64,000 nt of DNA from Methylocystis bryophila (lineage in GTDB: Bacteria > Pseudomonadota > Alphaproteobacteria > Rhizobiales > Beijerinckiaceae), in the NCBI RefSeq assembly GCF_027925445.1, contig NZ_AP027149.1:868001-932000 (forward strand). The letters are read 5' to 3'. Both the position numbers and the translations under genes were made by a program. Every line of letters begins with the position of its first letter. The stretch's first letter is position 1. The notes beneath the pieces are model-generated. The model ran no database searches, was not told where the DNA came from, and saw only the letters and a list, made by a program, of their open reading frames with translations. Of the stretch, positions 16,979 through 25,688 are shown in pieces.

Positions 16979-17372
16979 GACCATCTCCTTCCAGATTAGC
17001 GAGAAAGCCAGGGACTTTCCCATTCACGCTGGATTATGACGCAAATGCTATGCCTGTTTTTTACGAGCGGCAAGCGAAATTCAGAGTGCTTCTCGACATT
17101 GCCGTTCGCTGTGACCTTTCTGTCACATGCTTCGCCGGCGCATTGACCAGGCTGCTGTCAGGAGACTCCCCAATTATGGCCAAATCATGCATGCAACCCC
17201 TTCGCGCAAGAACGAGCCTCTGCTTCAATGTGACGCGGCTCGAGAGAAAAGACGCCCTGGGCGGCGCTTGAGGCGGAACACTGTTCCCGCGTCTCTGTCG
17301 ACCCAGATAATAAGGATCGAACCTGATCATGCGCATCGCGATCGAGCCGCCGCTGACATCCGTGCTCCGACA
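16979..17372. other. Gap without a supported gene
   Basis: About 390 bases between the small gene and the YheT-like gene. Short frames exist (for example 17050-17271) but none has family similarity or a good start signal. It must hold the promoters of both flanking genes; no clear box is visible. Confidence 0.5.
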
Positions 17373-18479
17373 ATGCCGACGTTTTCTCTTCGAACGAATC
17401 CGGTCAAGGCCGCGCCCATAGACGCGCAAAGCGAGGACGCGAGCCAGGCTTTCCCAAGCTTCCGCGAACGTCCGCCTTGGATCGGCCGCGACCTGCAGAC
17501 TTTGCGCAATTTCTTGCGTGGCGATCCGGGTGAGCTTCTTGGCGGCGAGCGGCTGCTGCTCGCCATGCCGGATGGCGACAAATTGGCGGCGCGTCTCGAC
17601 AGGCCCATCAAACAAAACGTGATCTATTTCAAAAGGGTAGAGCGCGATGCGTGCGAAAAACCGGTTTCCGCTTTTTCGCATCGCGCGCTTGTCGTGCTCG
17701 TGCATGGTCTCGCAGGATGCGAATCGAGCCACGATACGGTGGCGACGGCGCGTCATCTCGTGAGCGAAGGCTGGAGCGTGCTGCGGTTGAACCTGCGCGG
17801 TTCCGAGCCCTCGCGTCCGACCTCGACGGGCCGTTACCACGCCGGAAGAACCGAAGATCTCGAGGCGGCGCTGCGCGCGCTTCCGCGAGAGCTCGCCCTG
17901 CACGGGATCATCCTCGTCGGCCATTCGTTGGGCGGCAATCTCGTGCTGAAATTCATGGGCGAAGCCTACTATGACCTCCCCGTCCTGGCGGCGGCGGCGA
18001 TCTCGACGCCGCTCGATCTTGCGGGAAGCTGCGCGCGCATGATGGAGCGGCGAAATCTGCCCTATCATCGGCACATGCTGCGGGCGATGAAGCTCGAGGC
18101 GCTGGCCGAGAGCGCGGCGCTGACGAGCGTGGAGCGGGCGACGATCGCCGCAGCGCGCAATGTCTATGAGTTCGACAACAATTTTGTCGCGCCGCATTTC
18201 GGCTACCGCGATGCGCTCGACTATTACGAAGCCAATCGCTCAGGCCGCTTTCTTGCGGGCATAAAGACGCCGACGCTGATCGTGCACGCCTTGGACGACC
18301 CGTGGATACCCTCCGCCTGCTACACGACGATCGACTGGGCGCGCCTGCCGATGATCGAGACGGCGCTGACGCCGAACGGCGGACATCTGGGCTTTCACGG
18401 CGTCGGCAGCGCCACGCCCTGGCATGATCGCGTGACGGCGCTCTGGCTTTCGAAGCAGGCGGCGGTCAGGCTGCATTAG
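17373..18479 (+). CDS. YheT-like alpha/beta hydrolase with repeat-derived insertion
   Basis: Alpha/beta-fold hydrolase of the YheT/YMC2 family (esterase-like, physiological substrate unknown), 368 residues. N-terminal FRERPPWIGRDLQTLRNFL corresponds to the family's P-WWL..H-QTL region; ALVVLVHGLAGCESSHD is the oxyanion strand, IILVGHSLGGNLVLKFMGE the nucleophile elbow with the catalytic Ser, VHALDDPWIPS holds the Asp and NGGHLGFHG the His. Residues of about 81-105 are encoded by a dispersed palindromic repeat (17614-17689) read in frame between the early strands and the HGL motif. ATG 17373 is chosen for the family N terminus; the frame is open from 17127. Confidence 0.88.
   Translation: MPTFSLRTNPVKAAPIDAQSEDASQAFPSFRERPPWIGRDLQTLRNFLRGDPGELLGGERLLLAMPDGDKLAARLDRPIKQNVIYFKRVERDACEKPVSAFSHRALVVLVHGLAGCESSHDTVATARHLVSEGWSVLRLNLRGSEPSRPTSTGRYHAGRTEDLEAALRALPRELALHGIILVGHSLGGNLVLKFMGEAYYDLPVLAAAAISTPLDLAGSCARMMERRNLPYHRHMLRAMKLEALAESAALTSVERATIAAARNVYEFDNNFVAPHFGYRDALDYYEANRSGRFLAGIKTPTLIVHALDDPWIPSACYTTIDWARLPMIETALTPNGGHLGFHGVGSATPWHDRVTALWLSKQAAVRLH
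17614..17689. repeat. GCGAAAAACCGG dispersed repeat inside the YheT-like gene
   Basis: The segment matches the composite repeat at 18.5 kb almost base for base: AAAACGTGATC, then AGAGCGCGAT, then GTGCGAAAAACCGG, TTTCCG/CTTCCA and CTTTTTCGCATCGCGCT. It is a hairpin-forming unit elsewhere found only between genes in this window, but here it is translated in frame. Confidence 0.8.
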
Positions 18480-18480
18480 A

Positions 18481-18743
18481 TCACGCTGCGTTCAGGCGGA
18501 AGCGCCTGAACGCAGAAAACGTGATCGACTCTAAAAGTTTAGAGCGCGATTTGTGCGAAAAACCGGCTTCCACTTTTTCGCATCGCGCTCTAATCTGCGT
18601 TTGAGCTTCCGCTCACGCAGCGTGAACTAGCGCGTTTCCCGCTCGAACGGAATCGTTCGAGCGGGAAGGAATCGCGCCAAATCAAAAGGGTGGAGCCTGT
18701 CCTGACCGGAAAACCGCTTCGCACTTTTCCGGGACATGCTCTA
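18481..18743. repeat. Composite of three dispersed palindromic repeats
   Basis: Three hairpin units follow each other: ATCACGCTGCGTTCAGGCG-gaag-CGCCTGAACGCAG (18481-18514), AGAGCGCGATTTGTGCGAAAAACCGG with its inverted arm CGCATCGCGCTCT (18541-18593), and GGAAAACCGCTTCGCACTTTTCCGGGACATGCTCTA (about 18708-18743), with a further GCTCGAACGGAATCGTTCGAGC palindrome between them. The first two recur in inverted orientation at 58.9 kb; the third at 24.7 kb. The last unit supplies the stop codon of the flavoprotein gene on the minus strand. Confidence 0.8.
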
Positions 18744-21188
18744 GGCCCGAGGACGGAGGCCGCGAGGATCGAAGAAAGGCGTGAGCGACACGCATGCGCG
18801 AATGCGCTCGCCGGCCACGTCGAGCTCGTAGCTTCCCTTGCGTAGAAACTCTTCGTCGACCCCGCCCGCGTGGCGAACATAACCATAGCCGATCGCTTTG
18901 CCGATCGTATAGCCAAAGCCGCCACTCGAAAGCCAACCCACGCGCTCGCCATCGCGGTAGATCGTCTCTCGGCCGAGCAGCGTGACTTCGGGATCGTCCA
19001 CCGAAAACCCGACGAGCCGGCGCGAAAGAGGCTCCTTCGACATTTGCTCAAGCGCCTCGCGTCCTTGAAACGCCTGGTTCGATTTCAGTTTCACGGCCCA
19101 GCCTAGTCCCGCCATCAGTGGCGTGTGATCCGGTCCGATGTCGGCGCCCCAGGCGCGATAGCCTTTCTCCAGGCGCAATGACTCGATTGCGCGATAGCCG
19201 GCGTTGGCGAGACCGAAAGGCGCGCCCGCCTCCATCAGGCGGTCATAAACCGAGACCGCAAACTCCACCGGGACATGCAGCTCCCAGCCCAGCTCGCCGA
19301 CATAGGTGACGCGGATCGCCGTCACGGGCGCGCCGGCGACTTTAATTTCACGCGCCGTCATGAAGGGAAAAGCGGCGTTGGACACGTCGTCGGCGCAGCA
19401 GGAAGAGAGAATCTCGCGCGCACGGGGTCCCATGAGCGCGAGCACAGCGTTGGAGGAGGTGACGTTGATCAACGTCGCATCCAAGCCTTCGGGAATGGAG
19501 CGCTCGATCCAATCGAAATCATGCGTCGCGAAGCCTGTGCCCGTCACGATGTAATAGCGATCGCGTTCGAGCCGCGTGACGGTCAGATCGCATTCGATCC
19601 CGCCCTTGCGGTTGAGCATCTGCGTGTAGATCACGCTGCCCGGGGGCTTCGCCACATCATTCGCTGCGATCCAAGACAGAGCGGCTTCCGCGTCGCGTCC
19701 GACGAGGAGCGCTTTGGCGAAGCTCGTTTGATCGAAGAGCGCGGCCCTGTCGCGGCAAGCGTGATGCTCGCGCCCGACGGCGTCGAACCAGCCGGGCTTA
19801 TTGTAAGAATAGCGATCCTGCGGAACCTCGCCCGCAGAGAGATCCGCGAACCAATTGGGGCGCTCGAATCCCATTTTCTCGCCGAAGCAGGCGCCGCGCT
19901 GCTGGAGCCGGTCATAGAGCGGCGAACGGCGCAAAGGGCGTCCCGAGCCGTATTCTTCCGCGGGCCAGGCGATGGCGTAATGCCGGGCGTAGGCTTCCAG
20001 CGTCCGGTTGCGCACCCAGCCGAGATCCTGGTGATGGGGACCAAAACGACGAATATCGACCGCCCAGAGATCGAAGGGCGGCTCGCCGTCCGCGACCCAT
20101 TCGGCAAGCGCCATGCCGGCGCCGCCGGCAGAGGCGATGCCGAAGGCGTTGAACCCCGCGCCGACGAAGAGATTGCGAACTTCCGGCGTCTCGCCGATCA
20201 TCCAATTGCCGTCGGGCGTGAAACTCTCCAGCCCGTTGATCATCTGCTTCACGCCGGCCGACGCCAGCGCCGGCACGCGGCCGAGCGCGAGGCTCATGAT
20301 CGGCTCGAAATGCTCCCAGTCGTCCTCGAGCAGGCGAAAGGCGAAGTCGTCCGGGACATGCGTCTCGCTCCAGGGAATCGGATTGGGCTCATAGCCGCCC
20401 ATGACGAGTCCGCCGACCTCCTCCTTGTAATAGGTCAGGCGATCCGGATCGCGCAGCGTCGGCAGGGATGCGGTCACGCCCTCGATCGCCTCGGTGACGA
20501 TATATTGATGGCGCACCGGCGTGAGCGGGACGCAGGCTCCCGCGCGCGCGGCGAGGCGCGCCGTCCATTGACCGCAGCATAAGACGGCCTTTTCACATTC
20601 GATCCGTCCTTGGTCGGTCAAGAGCCCCAGCAGCCGGCCATTCTCGACGATGAGGTTCGTGACCGACACCCCCTCGAGGAATTTCGCGCCGGCGAGGCGA
20701 GCGCCCTTGGCGAGCGCCTGCGTGATGTCGGAAGGGTTGGCTTGTCCATCCGTCGGCAGGAACGCGGCGCCGATGACGTCGTCCACATTCATGAGGGGCC
20801 AGAGCGCCTGCGCCTCCTTCGCGGACAGCAGTTGCATCTCCAGCCCGAAACTGCGGGCGGTCGTGGCCTGGCGCTTCACCTCGATCCAGCGGTCGGGGTT
20901 GCAGGCGAGCCGCAAGCCGCCATTGCGCTTCCAGCCAGTCGCGTAGCCCGTCTCCGCTTCGAGCTTGTCGTATAGCTCGACCGAATAGCCCAAGAGCCGG
21001 GTGATATTGGCGTTGGTGCGCAATTGGCCGACGAGGCCCGCGGCGTGCCAGGTCGAGCCGGCGGTGAGCTGATGCCGCTCGAGGAGCAACACTTCCTTGC
21101 CGCGCTTCGCGAGATGATAGGCGACCGAGCAGCCGACGATTCCGCCCCCGACGACGATGACTTGCGCGCTCTTTGGAAGGTCCGTCAT
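18741..21188 (-). CDS. Dimethylglycine/sarcosine dehydrogenase-like FAD enzyme with GcvT domain
   Basis: An 815-residue flavoprotein: N-terminal DAO domain (AQVIVVGGGIVGCSVAYHLA, FAD loop), the STWHAAG motif whose His covalently binds FAD in DMGDH and SDH, then an FAO-middle linker (CRDRAALFDQTSFAK) and a C-terminal GcvT/aminomethyltransferase domain (ASNAVLALMGPRAREIL-type segment, YVGELGWELHVP, GYRAIESLRLEKGYRAWG). Such enzymes demethylate dimethylglycine, sarcosine or related N-methyl compounds and hand formaldehyde to tetrahydrofolate. It follows the phosphotransferase gene with a four-base overlap, so both are one operon, divergent from eutBC. The exact substrate is not decided by sequence. 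Confidence 0.85.
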   Translation of the reverse strand: MTDLPKSAQVIVVGGGIVGCSVAYHLAKRGKEVLLLERHQLTAGSTWHAAGLVGQLRTNANITRLLGYSVELYDKLEAETGYATGWKRNGGLRLACNPDRWIEVKRQATTARSFGLEMQLLSAKEAQALWPLMNVDDVIGAAFLPTDGQANPSDITQALAKGARLAGAKFLEGVSVTNLIVENGRLLGLLTDQGRIECEKAVLCCGQWTARLAARAGACVPLTPVRHQYIVTEAIEGVTASLPTLRDPDRLTYYKEEVGGLVMGGYEPNPIPWSETHVPDDFAFRLLEDDWEHFEPIMSLALGRVPALASAGVKQMINGLESFTPDGNWMIGETPEVRNLFVGAGFNAFGIASAGGAGMALAEWVADGEPPFDLWAVDIRRFGPHHQDLGWVRNRTLEAYARHYAIAWPAEEYGSGRPLRRSPLYDRLQQRGACFGEKMGFERPNWFADLSAGEVPQDRYSYNKPGWFDAVGREHHACRDRAALFDQTSFAKALLVGRDAEAALSWIAANDVAKPPGSVIYTQMLNRKGGIECDLTVTRLERDRYYIVTGTGFATHDFDWIERSIPEGLDATLINVTSSNAVLALMGPRAREILSSCCADDVSNAAFPFMTAREIKVAGAPVTAIRVTYVGELGWELHVPVEFAVSVYDRLMEAGAPFGLANAGYRAIESLRLEKGYRAWGADIGPDHTPLMAGLGWAVKLKSNQAFQGREALEQMSKEPLSRRLVGFSVDDPEVTLLGRETIYRDGERVGWLSSGGFGYTIGKAIGYGYVRHAGGVDEEFLRKGSYELDVAGERIRACVSLTPFFDPRGLRPRA

Positions 21189-22075
21189 GCTCTCTCAAAT
21201 TCCTCGAACGCCGCGAAAGCCGCCTCGAAGCGACGAAGGTTCTCTTCGGTGTAAGCGACGTAATCGAAGTCTATCATCGATTTGATCTCCGACACCATGC
21301 TCCACAGGGATTCGCGCAAAAGCGATGCGCAGACCATCGCGCGTAGCCGCCGCGAGAGCTCGTCGCTCGGGGTCCGCTCGAAATAGGCGGCGAGCATCGC
21401 CTCGTTCTCCTCGGCCGTGAAGCCATTGTTGGAGGAAAGACCGCCGAGATCGAAGAACGGCGTGCCCCAGCCGGCGTAATCCCAGTCGATCAGCCAAAGG
21501 CGCGCGCCGTCGTCGATGAAATTCGCCGCGAGCAGGTCGTTATGACCGAAGACGAGGTCGATCGGGCCGAGGGCGTGCTCCAGGCGCTGCGCGCGCTCAA
21601 GCAGCCGGGGGAGAAGGGGAATCTTGCGGCTCTTCTCCTCGACGAGCGTCTGGGCATAGTCGTGGATGACGTGGAACACGTTGAAGCAGAGCGTGGGGCC
21701 GCGAAGATGCGCGCGCAACTCATGATGCACGCGCTTTGCGAGCGCGACGCAACGACGGAGATTCTTGCGAACGTCTTCGGGACCGTAGGTTTGCCCCTCG
21801 ATGAAGTCCATCGCGAGAAAGGGCGGCGCGGCATAAAGCACCTTGGGCGAGATTTCCGCCGCCGCCGCGGCCTTCGCCGCCGCCAATTCATTGAAGCGCA
21901 TGACGCCATGCGCCGGAATGTCGCCGCCGTAGCGCACGACGACGCGACGCCCCTTCTCCGACACGAGATAATTCTTATTGGTTATGCCGCCGGCCAACGG
22001 CTCGATCTCGATGGGGCCGCTCCAAAGCGGAAGGGCGCTGATCAATGATTCGGGGTCGGATGCGTCGGCGGCCAT
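21185..22075 (-). CDS. Choline/ethanolamine kinase-like phosphotransferase
   Basis: A 296-residue APH/choline-kinase-fold protein. PLAGGITNKNYLV at the N terminus is the nucleotide loop, RVVVRYGGD the Lys-equivalent strand, VFGHNDLLAANF the catalytic loop (Asp) and LWLIDWDYAGWGTPFFDLG the metal-binding DxD/DW motif; the last is typical of the choline/ethanolamine kinase and LicA branch. Substrate is inferred: choline, ethanolamine or a related amino alcohol, in keeping with eutBC next door and the N-methyl-amine dehydrogenase in the same operon. Confidence 0.78.
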   Translation of the reverse strand: MAADASDPESLISALPLWSGPIEIEPLAGGITNKNYLVSEKGRRVVVRYGGDIPAHGVMRFNELAAAKAAAAAEISPKVLYAAPPFLAMDFIEGQTYGPEDVRKNLRRCVALAKRVHHELRAHLRGPTLCFNVFHVIHDYAQTLVEEKSRKIPLLPRLLERAQRLEHALGPIDLVFGHNDLLAANFIDDGARLWLIDWDYAGWGTPFFDLGGLSSNNGFTAEENEAMLAAYFERTPSDELSRRLRAMVCASLLRESLWSMVSEIKSMIDFDYVAYTEENLRRFEAAFAAFEEFERA

Positions 22076-22185
22076 CGCGAATTGCCCTGGAAGCTAGCTC
22101 GCTAAGACTTAAAACGGTCGCGCGAGGGTGACAAGCCGGCTCTCGGGCGCTAGCTTTGAGCGCTTCACTGCGACGGCGCCTCGCC

Positions 22186-23559
22186 ATGTATTCGATCGAT
22201 GTGCAGGGAACCCGCTTTCGGTTTGACGACCTCAAAACGCTGCTGGCGAAGGCCTCGCCGCTGCGCTCGGGCGATTGTCTGGCCGGCGTCGCGGCGGAGA
22301 GCGCGGTCGAGCGCGTCGCCGCGCAGATGCGTCTGGCCGAAGTGCCCCTCGCGCGCTTCCTCGAAGAGCCGCTCATCCCCTATGAAGACGACGAGGTGAC
22401 GCGGCTCATTCTCGACACGCATGACCGCAACGCCTTCACGCTTATTGAGGGCTTCACCGTCGGAGAGTTCCGCGACTGGCTGCTTTCCGATTATGCGACG
22501 GGCGACGTCCTCGCTGATCTCGCAAAGGGAGTGACGCCGGAGATGGCGGCCGCCGTCTCGAAGATCTCGCGCAATCAAGATTTGATCGTGGTCGCGGCGA
22601 AGATCCGCGTCGTCACGCGCTTTCGAGACAGCATCGGGCTGCCCGGCACGCTTTCCTCGCGCATTCAGCCCAATCATCCGACCGACGACCGCAGGGGCGT
22701 GCTCGCCAGCATCGTCGATGGACTGCTGCTTGGAAGCGGCGACGCGGTGATTGGCGTCAATCCGGCGTCCGACAGCCCGCAACGCTGCCATGAGCTGCTG
22801 CTGCTCATCGACGAGCTGCGCGAGACGTTGGAGATTCCCACCCAATCCTGCGTGCTTGCCCATGTGACGACGACGCTCGAGCTCATGAGAAAGGGCGCGC
22901 CGGTCGACCTCGTCTTTCAATCCGTAGCGGGAACGCAAGCCGCCAACCGCAGTTTTGGCGTCGACCTCGCGCTCCTGCGCGAGGCGAATGACGCGGCGCG
23001 CGCCTTGCGACGCGGAACGGTCGGCGACAATGTGATGTATTTCGAGACCGGCCAAGGCAGCGCGCTCTCCGCCGACGCCCATCACGGTTGCGATCAGCAG
23101 ACGCTCGAAGCGCGCGCCTATGCGGTCGCGCGCGCCTTCCAACCTCTGCTCGTCAATACGGTCGTGGGATTCATCGGCCCGGAATATCTTTTCGACGGAA
23201 AGCAGATCATTCGCGCCGGGCTCGAAGATCATTTTTGCGGGAAGCTGCTCGGCCTGCCCATGGGCTGCGACGCCTGCTACACCAATCACGCCGAAGCCGA
23301 TCAGAACGACATCGACGATCTGCTGACGCTCCTGGCGGTCGCCGGCGTCAATTACGTCATGGGCGTTCCCGGCGGCGACGACGTGATGCTGAACTATCAG
23401 AGCACGTCTTATCACGATGTCGCCGCTGTCCGGCGCCTGTTGAACCTCGGTCCCGCCCCGGAATTCGAAGACTGGCTGGCGCGGACGGGCCTCGGCGGCG
23501 GCGTGGCGAAAACGCAAAGCCTGCCGGTTTCCCTAAAACGCCTTCTGGCGGAGGATTGA
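22186..23559 (+). CDS. eutB: Ethanolamine ammonia-lyase large subunit
   Basis: Adenosylcobalamin-dependent lyase turning ethanolamine into acetaldehyde and ammonia. The 457-residue product keeps the known substrate and cofactor residues: SSRIQPNHPTDDRRG (Arg/Gln), GVNPASDS (Asn), YFETGQGSALSADAHHG (Glu) and MGCDACYTNHAEADQND (Asp). ATG 22186 gives the family N terminus (MYSIDVQGTRFRF); the frame is open to a TTG at 22156. EutC follows after three bases. No eutA reactivase, no transporter and no microcompartment genes are nearby. Confidence 0.95.
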   Translation: MYSIDVQGTRFRFDDLKTLLAKASPLRSGDCLAGVAAESAVERVAAQMRLAEVPLARFLEEPLIPYEDDEVTRLILDTHDRNAFTLIEGFTVGEFRDWLLSDYATGDVLADLAKGVTPEMAAAVSKISRNQDLIVVAAKIRVVTRFRDSIGLPGTLSSRIQPNHPTDDRRGVLASIVDGLLLGSGDAVIGVNPASDSPQRCHELLLLIDELRETLEIPTQSCVLAHVTTTLELMRKGAPVDLVFQSVAGTQAANRSFGVDLALLREANDAARALRRGTVGDNVMYFETGQGSALSADAHHGCDQQTLEARAYAVARAFQPLLVNTVVGFIGPEYLFDGKQIIRAGLEDHFCGKLLGLPMGCDACYTNHAEADQNDIDDLLTLLAVAGVNYVMGVPGGDDVMLNYQSTSYHDVAAVRRLLNLGPAPEFEDWLARTGLGGGVAKTQSLPVSLKRLLAED

Positions 23560-23562
23560 GCC

Positions 23563-24345
23563 GTGACCGATGAGCAGCCCGTCCTTCAGGATCGTCTGGC
23601 GGCGCTGAAAGCCGCGACGACGGCGCGAATCTTCTTGCCCACGGCGGGCTCGGCCGTTGCGACCAGAGCCAGTCTCGCCTTTCAGCTGGCGCACGCCAAT
23701 GCGCGCGATGCGGTCGAGGACCGACTCGATGCGGAGGCGCTAGCCGACAAGCTGCGGGCTCGCGGCCTGGAGGCGCCGCTCGTCGAGAGCGCGGCGACCA
23801 GCCGACGCGCCTATCTCATGCGGCCGGATCTCGGGCGTCGCCTGGCCGAGCCGGCGCGCGCGCGTCTGCTGCCGCTGGCTGGCGACGATGATCTCGTCTT
23901 CGTCGTCGCCGATGGTCTCTCGGCCCGCGCCGTCGAGGCGCATGCGCTCGCGCTGCTCGACGCGGCGCTCCCCCTGTTTCGCGCGAAAGCTTGGAAGATC
24001 GGTCCTGTTGTCGTCGTGTCTCAGGGTCGCGTCGCGATCGGCGACGAAATCGGCGCGCTCTTGGGCGCGAAGCTCGTCGTGGTGCTGATTGGAGAGCGGC
24101 CCGGGCTCTCCTCGCCCGATAGCCTCGGCGCCTATCTCACTTTCGCGCCGCGCATCGGCTGCGTTGACGCCGAGCGAAACTGTCTTTCGAACATTCGTCG
24201 GGAGGGGATGGGCTACGCCGAGGCCGCAGCGCGATTGTTCTATCTCGCCACGGAGGCGCTTCGAAGAAAGGCTTCGGGCGTCGCGCTGAAAGACGAGTTC
24301 GGGGATACAGATTCCGCTCCGCTTCTCGACGGACATGACGGCTGA
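23563..24345 (+). CDS. eutC: Ethanolamine ammonia-lyase small subunit
   Basis: EutC completes the cobalamin-binding site of ethanolamine ammonia-lyase. The 260-residue product starts at a GTG and shows the family segments ARIFLPTAGSAVATRASLAF, DDLVFVVADGLSARAVEAHA, PVVVVSQGRVAIGDEIGALLG, VVLIGERPGLSSPDSLGAY and NCLSNIRREGMGYAEAA. It is directly downstream of eutB in a two-gene operon that would supply ammonia from ethanolamine; acetaldehyde dehydrogenase is not seen in the window. Confidence 0.94.
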   Translation: MTDEQPVLQDRLAALKAATTARIFLPTAGSAVATRASLAFQLAHANARDAVEDRLDAEALADKLRARGLEAPLVESAATSRRAYLMRPDLGRRLAEPARARLLPLAGDDDLVFVVADGLSARAVEAHALALLDAALPLFRAKAWKIGPVVVVSQGRVAIGDEIGALLGAKLVVVLIGERPGLSSPDSLGAYLTFAPRIGCVDAERNCLSNIRREGMGYAEAAARLFYLATEALRRKASGVALKDEFGDTDSAPLLDGHDG

Positions 24346-24365
24346 GCTGCTCGTCGCGCTACCCC

Positions 24366-24644
24366 TCATTCGTCGAAGCGGACGACATCGTTTAACGCGA
24401 CCATAAGCTTCCCGTCAGGGCTTGCGAACCCCTGATCGAATTTCTCGCTCGCAAGCGCCTCGAGCGTGGTCCGCCCCGCTTCGACCTCGACCCGCAGCAT
24501 CTCGTCTGCCGGCCAACCCAGCGTGGTGGCGACGACGTCGGGGATGATGACCTCCACAGTCTGATCAGACCCGGCAACCCGCATCGGGAATGCAAAGCAG
24601 CCGGCCTGACGTTCGACCTTCGCCTCGACTTTTTGGAGCGGCAT
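24366..24644 (-). CDS. Small conserved hypothetical protein (DUF1488-like)
   Basis: A 92-residue protein starting at ATG 24644 behind GGGAGGAT (minus strand). The centre, CFAFPMRVAGSDQTVEVIIP, resembles the FP-V-G-Q-V-IS pattern of DUF1488 proteins, but the match is weak. The remainder (LALNDVVRFDE-like acidic end) is not distinctive. No membrane segment. The longer frame to 24857 runs into a dispersed repeat and is not believed. Confidence 0.5.
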   Translation of the reverse strand: MPLQKVEAKVERQAGCFAFPMRVAGSDQTVEVIIPDVVATTLGWPADEMLRVEVEAGRTTLEALASEKFDQGFASPDGKLMVALNDVVRFDE

Positions 24645-24668
24645 GGGACGATCCTCCCTGAGCCTGAG

Positions 24669-24800
24669 AATATGTCCCGGAAAAACGCGAAGCGGTTTTC
24701 CGGTAAGGACAGCCCTAAGTTTTTGATTTGGAGCGCGTCCTATTCGATCGCGCGGAATCACGCGATCGGGACGCGCTCGAGAGCGTGATCTTGCGTGCGG
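24669..24800. repeat. Dispersed hairpin repeats upstream of the DJ-1 gene
   Basis: Two palindromes: ATGTCCCGGAAAAACGCGAAG with CGGTTTTCCGGTAAGGACAG (24673-24715), a copy of the third unit at 18.7 kb, followed by GAGCGCGTCCTATTCGATCGCG-gaatca-CGCGATCGGGACGCGCTC (24731-24780). They occupy most of the 310-base gap between two divergent genes, so the promoters must lie within or between them. Confidence 0.7.
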
Positions 24801-24954
24801 AAAGCTTAGGGCGCTTCGAGACTGCTTCAAGCGCGTCGGCATGGCCCCAGGCGACATTTTTGTGGTCCGCTGAGCGGGAAATCCTAGCTTTCATCCAAAG
24901 CCGTTCATGCGCCAGCAACGCCCATTCCAACCCCCGCATCCGAGGGAGACAATC

Positions 24955-25659
24955 ATGAAGGTCCTCATCGTCATCACGTCCCATGACAAACTCGGCGACA
25001 CGGGACGAAAGACCGGCTTCTGGCTCGAGGAACTCGCCGCGCCCTATTATGTCTTCAAGGACGCCGGGGCCAAGATCACGCTCGCATCGCCGAAGGGCGG
25101 CCGTCCCCCGCTCGACCCCAAGAGCAACGAGCCCGAATTTCGCACCGAGCTCACCCTGCGGTTCGAAAAGGACGCCGCTGCGGAGGCTCTGCTTGGCGAG
25201 ACTGCCCGTCTCGACGGCGTCGATCAGAAGGATTTCGACACGGTTTTCTATCCGGGCGGACATGGCCCCCTGTGGGATCTCGCCAATGACGCGCGCTCCG
25301 CCAAGCTCATCGAGTCTTTTCTTGCGGCCGGCAAGCCCGTGGGCGTTGTTTGTCATTCCACGATCGCGCTGCGTCACGTCAAAACGCCGGACGGCAAGCC
25401 TTTGGTCGAGGGCAAGGAAGTCACAGGCTTCACCAATGGCGAAGAAGAAGCCGTGGGGCTCACCAAAGTGGTCCCCTTCCTTGTCGAGGACGAGATGTTG
25501 AAGCTTGGCGCCGTCTTTTCAAAAAAGGCGAACTGGGCCGTTCACGTGGTCAGCGACGGGCCTCTGGTGACGGGACAGAATCCCGCCTCCTCCGGCCCGG
25601 CCGCAAGCGCCCTTCTGGCGAAGCTGAGGCAGTCGGCGAGAATGGCCGCGAGCCGCTGA
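24955..25659 (+). CDS. DJ-1/PfpI superfamily protein (Hsp31-like)
   Basis: A 234-residue class I glutamine-amidotransferase-like protein. MKVLIVITSHDKLGDTGRKTGFWLEELAAPY is the Hsp31-like N terminus with the acidic residue, FDTVFYPGGHGPLWDLA the glycine-rich turn, and GVVCHSTIALRHV the nucleophile elbow with the conserved Cys. Members act as glyoxalase III, deglycase or chaperone; which applies here is open. ATG 24955 is used; an earlier in-frame start at 24907 lies in non-similar sequence. Confidence 0.85.
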   Translation: MKVLIVITSHDKLGDTGRKTGFWLEELAAPYYVFKDAGAKITLASPKGGRPPLDPKSNEPEFRTELTLRFEKDAAAEALLGETARLDGVDQKDFDTVFYPGGHGPLWDLANDARSAKLIESFLAAGKPVGVVCHSTIALRHVKTPDGKPLVEGKEVTGFTNGEEEAVGLTKVVPFLVEDEMLKLGAVFSKKANWAVHVVSDGPLVTGQNPASSGPAASALLAKLRQSARMAASR

Positions 25660-25688
25660 CGCGGAACAAGATCAGTATTGCGGGAACG

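Noticed and set aside
16719..17027. A 102-codon minus-strand frame next to the GlcD-like gene
   Set aside because: Different frame from the 37-residue gene that has the ribosome-binding site; no similarity, overlaps the end of the flavoprotein gene.
22076..22185. Cobalamin riboswitch before eutB
   Set aside because: The gap is only about 110 bases and no B12-box-like sequence was seen.
22165..23517. A 450-codon minus-strand frame opposite eutB
   Set aside because: Shadow of eutB, whose active-site residues are intact on the plus strand.
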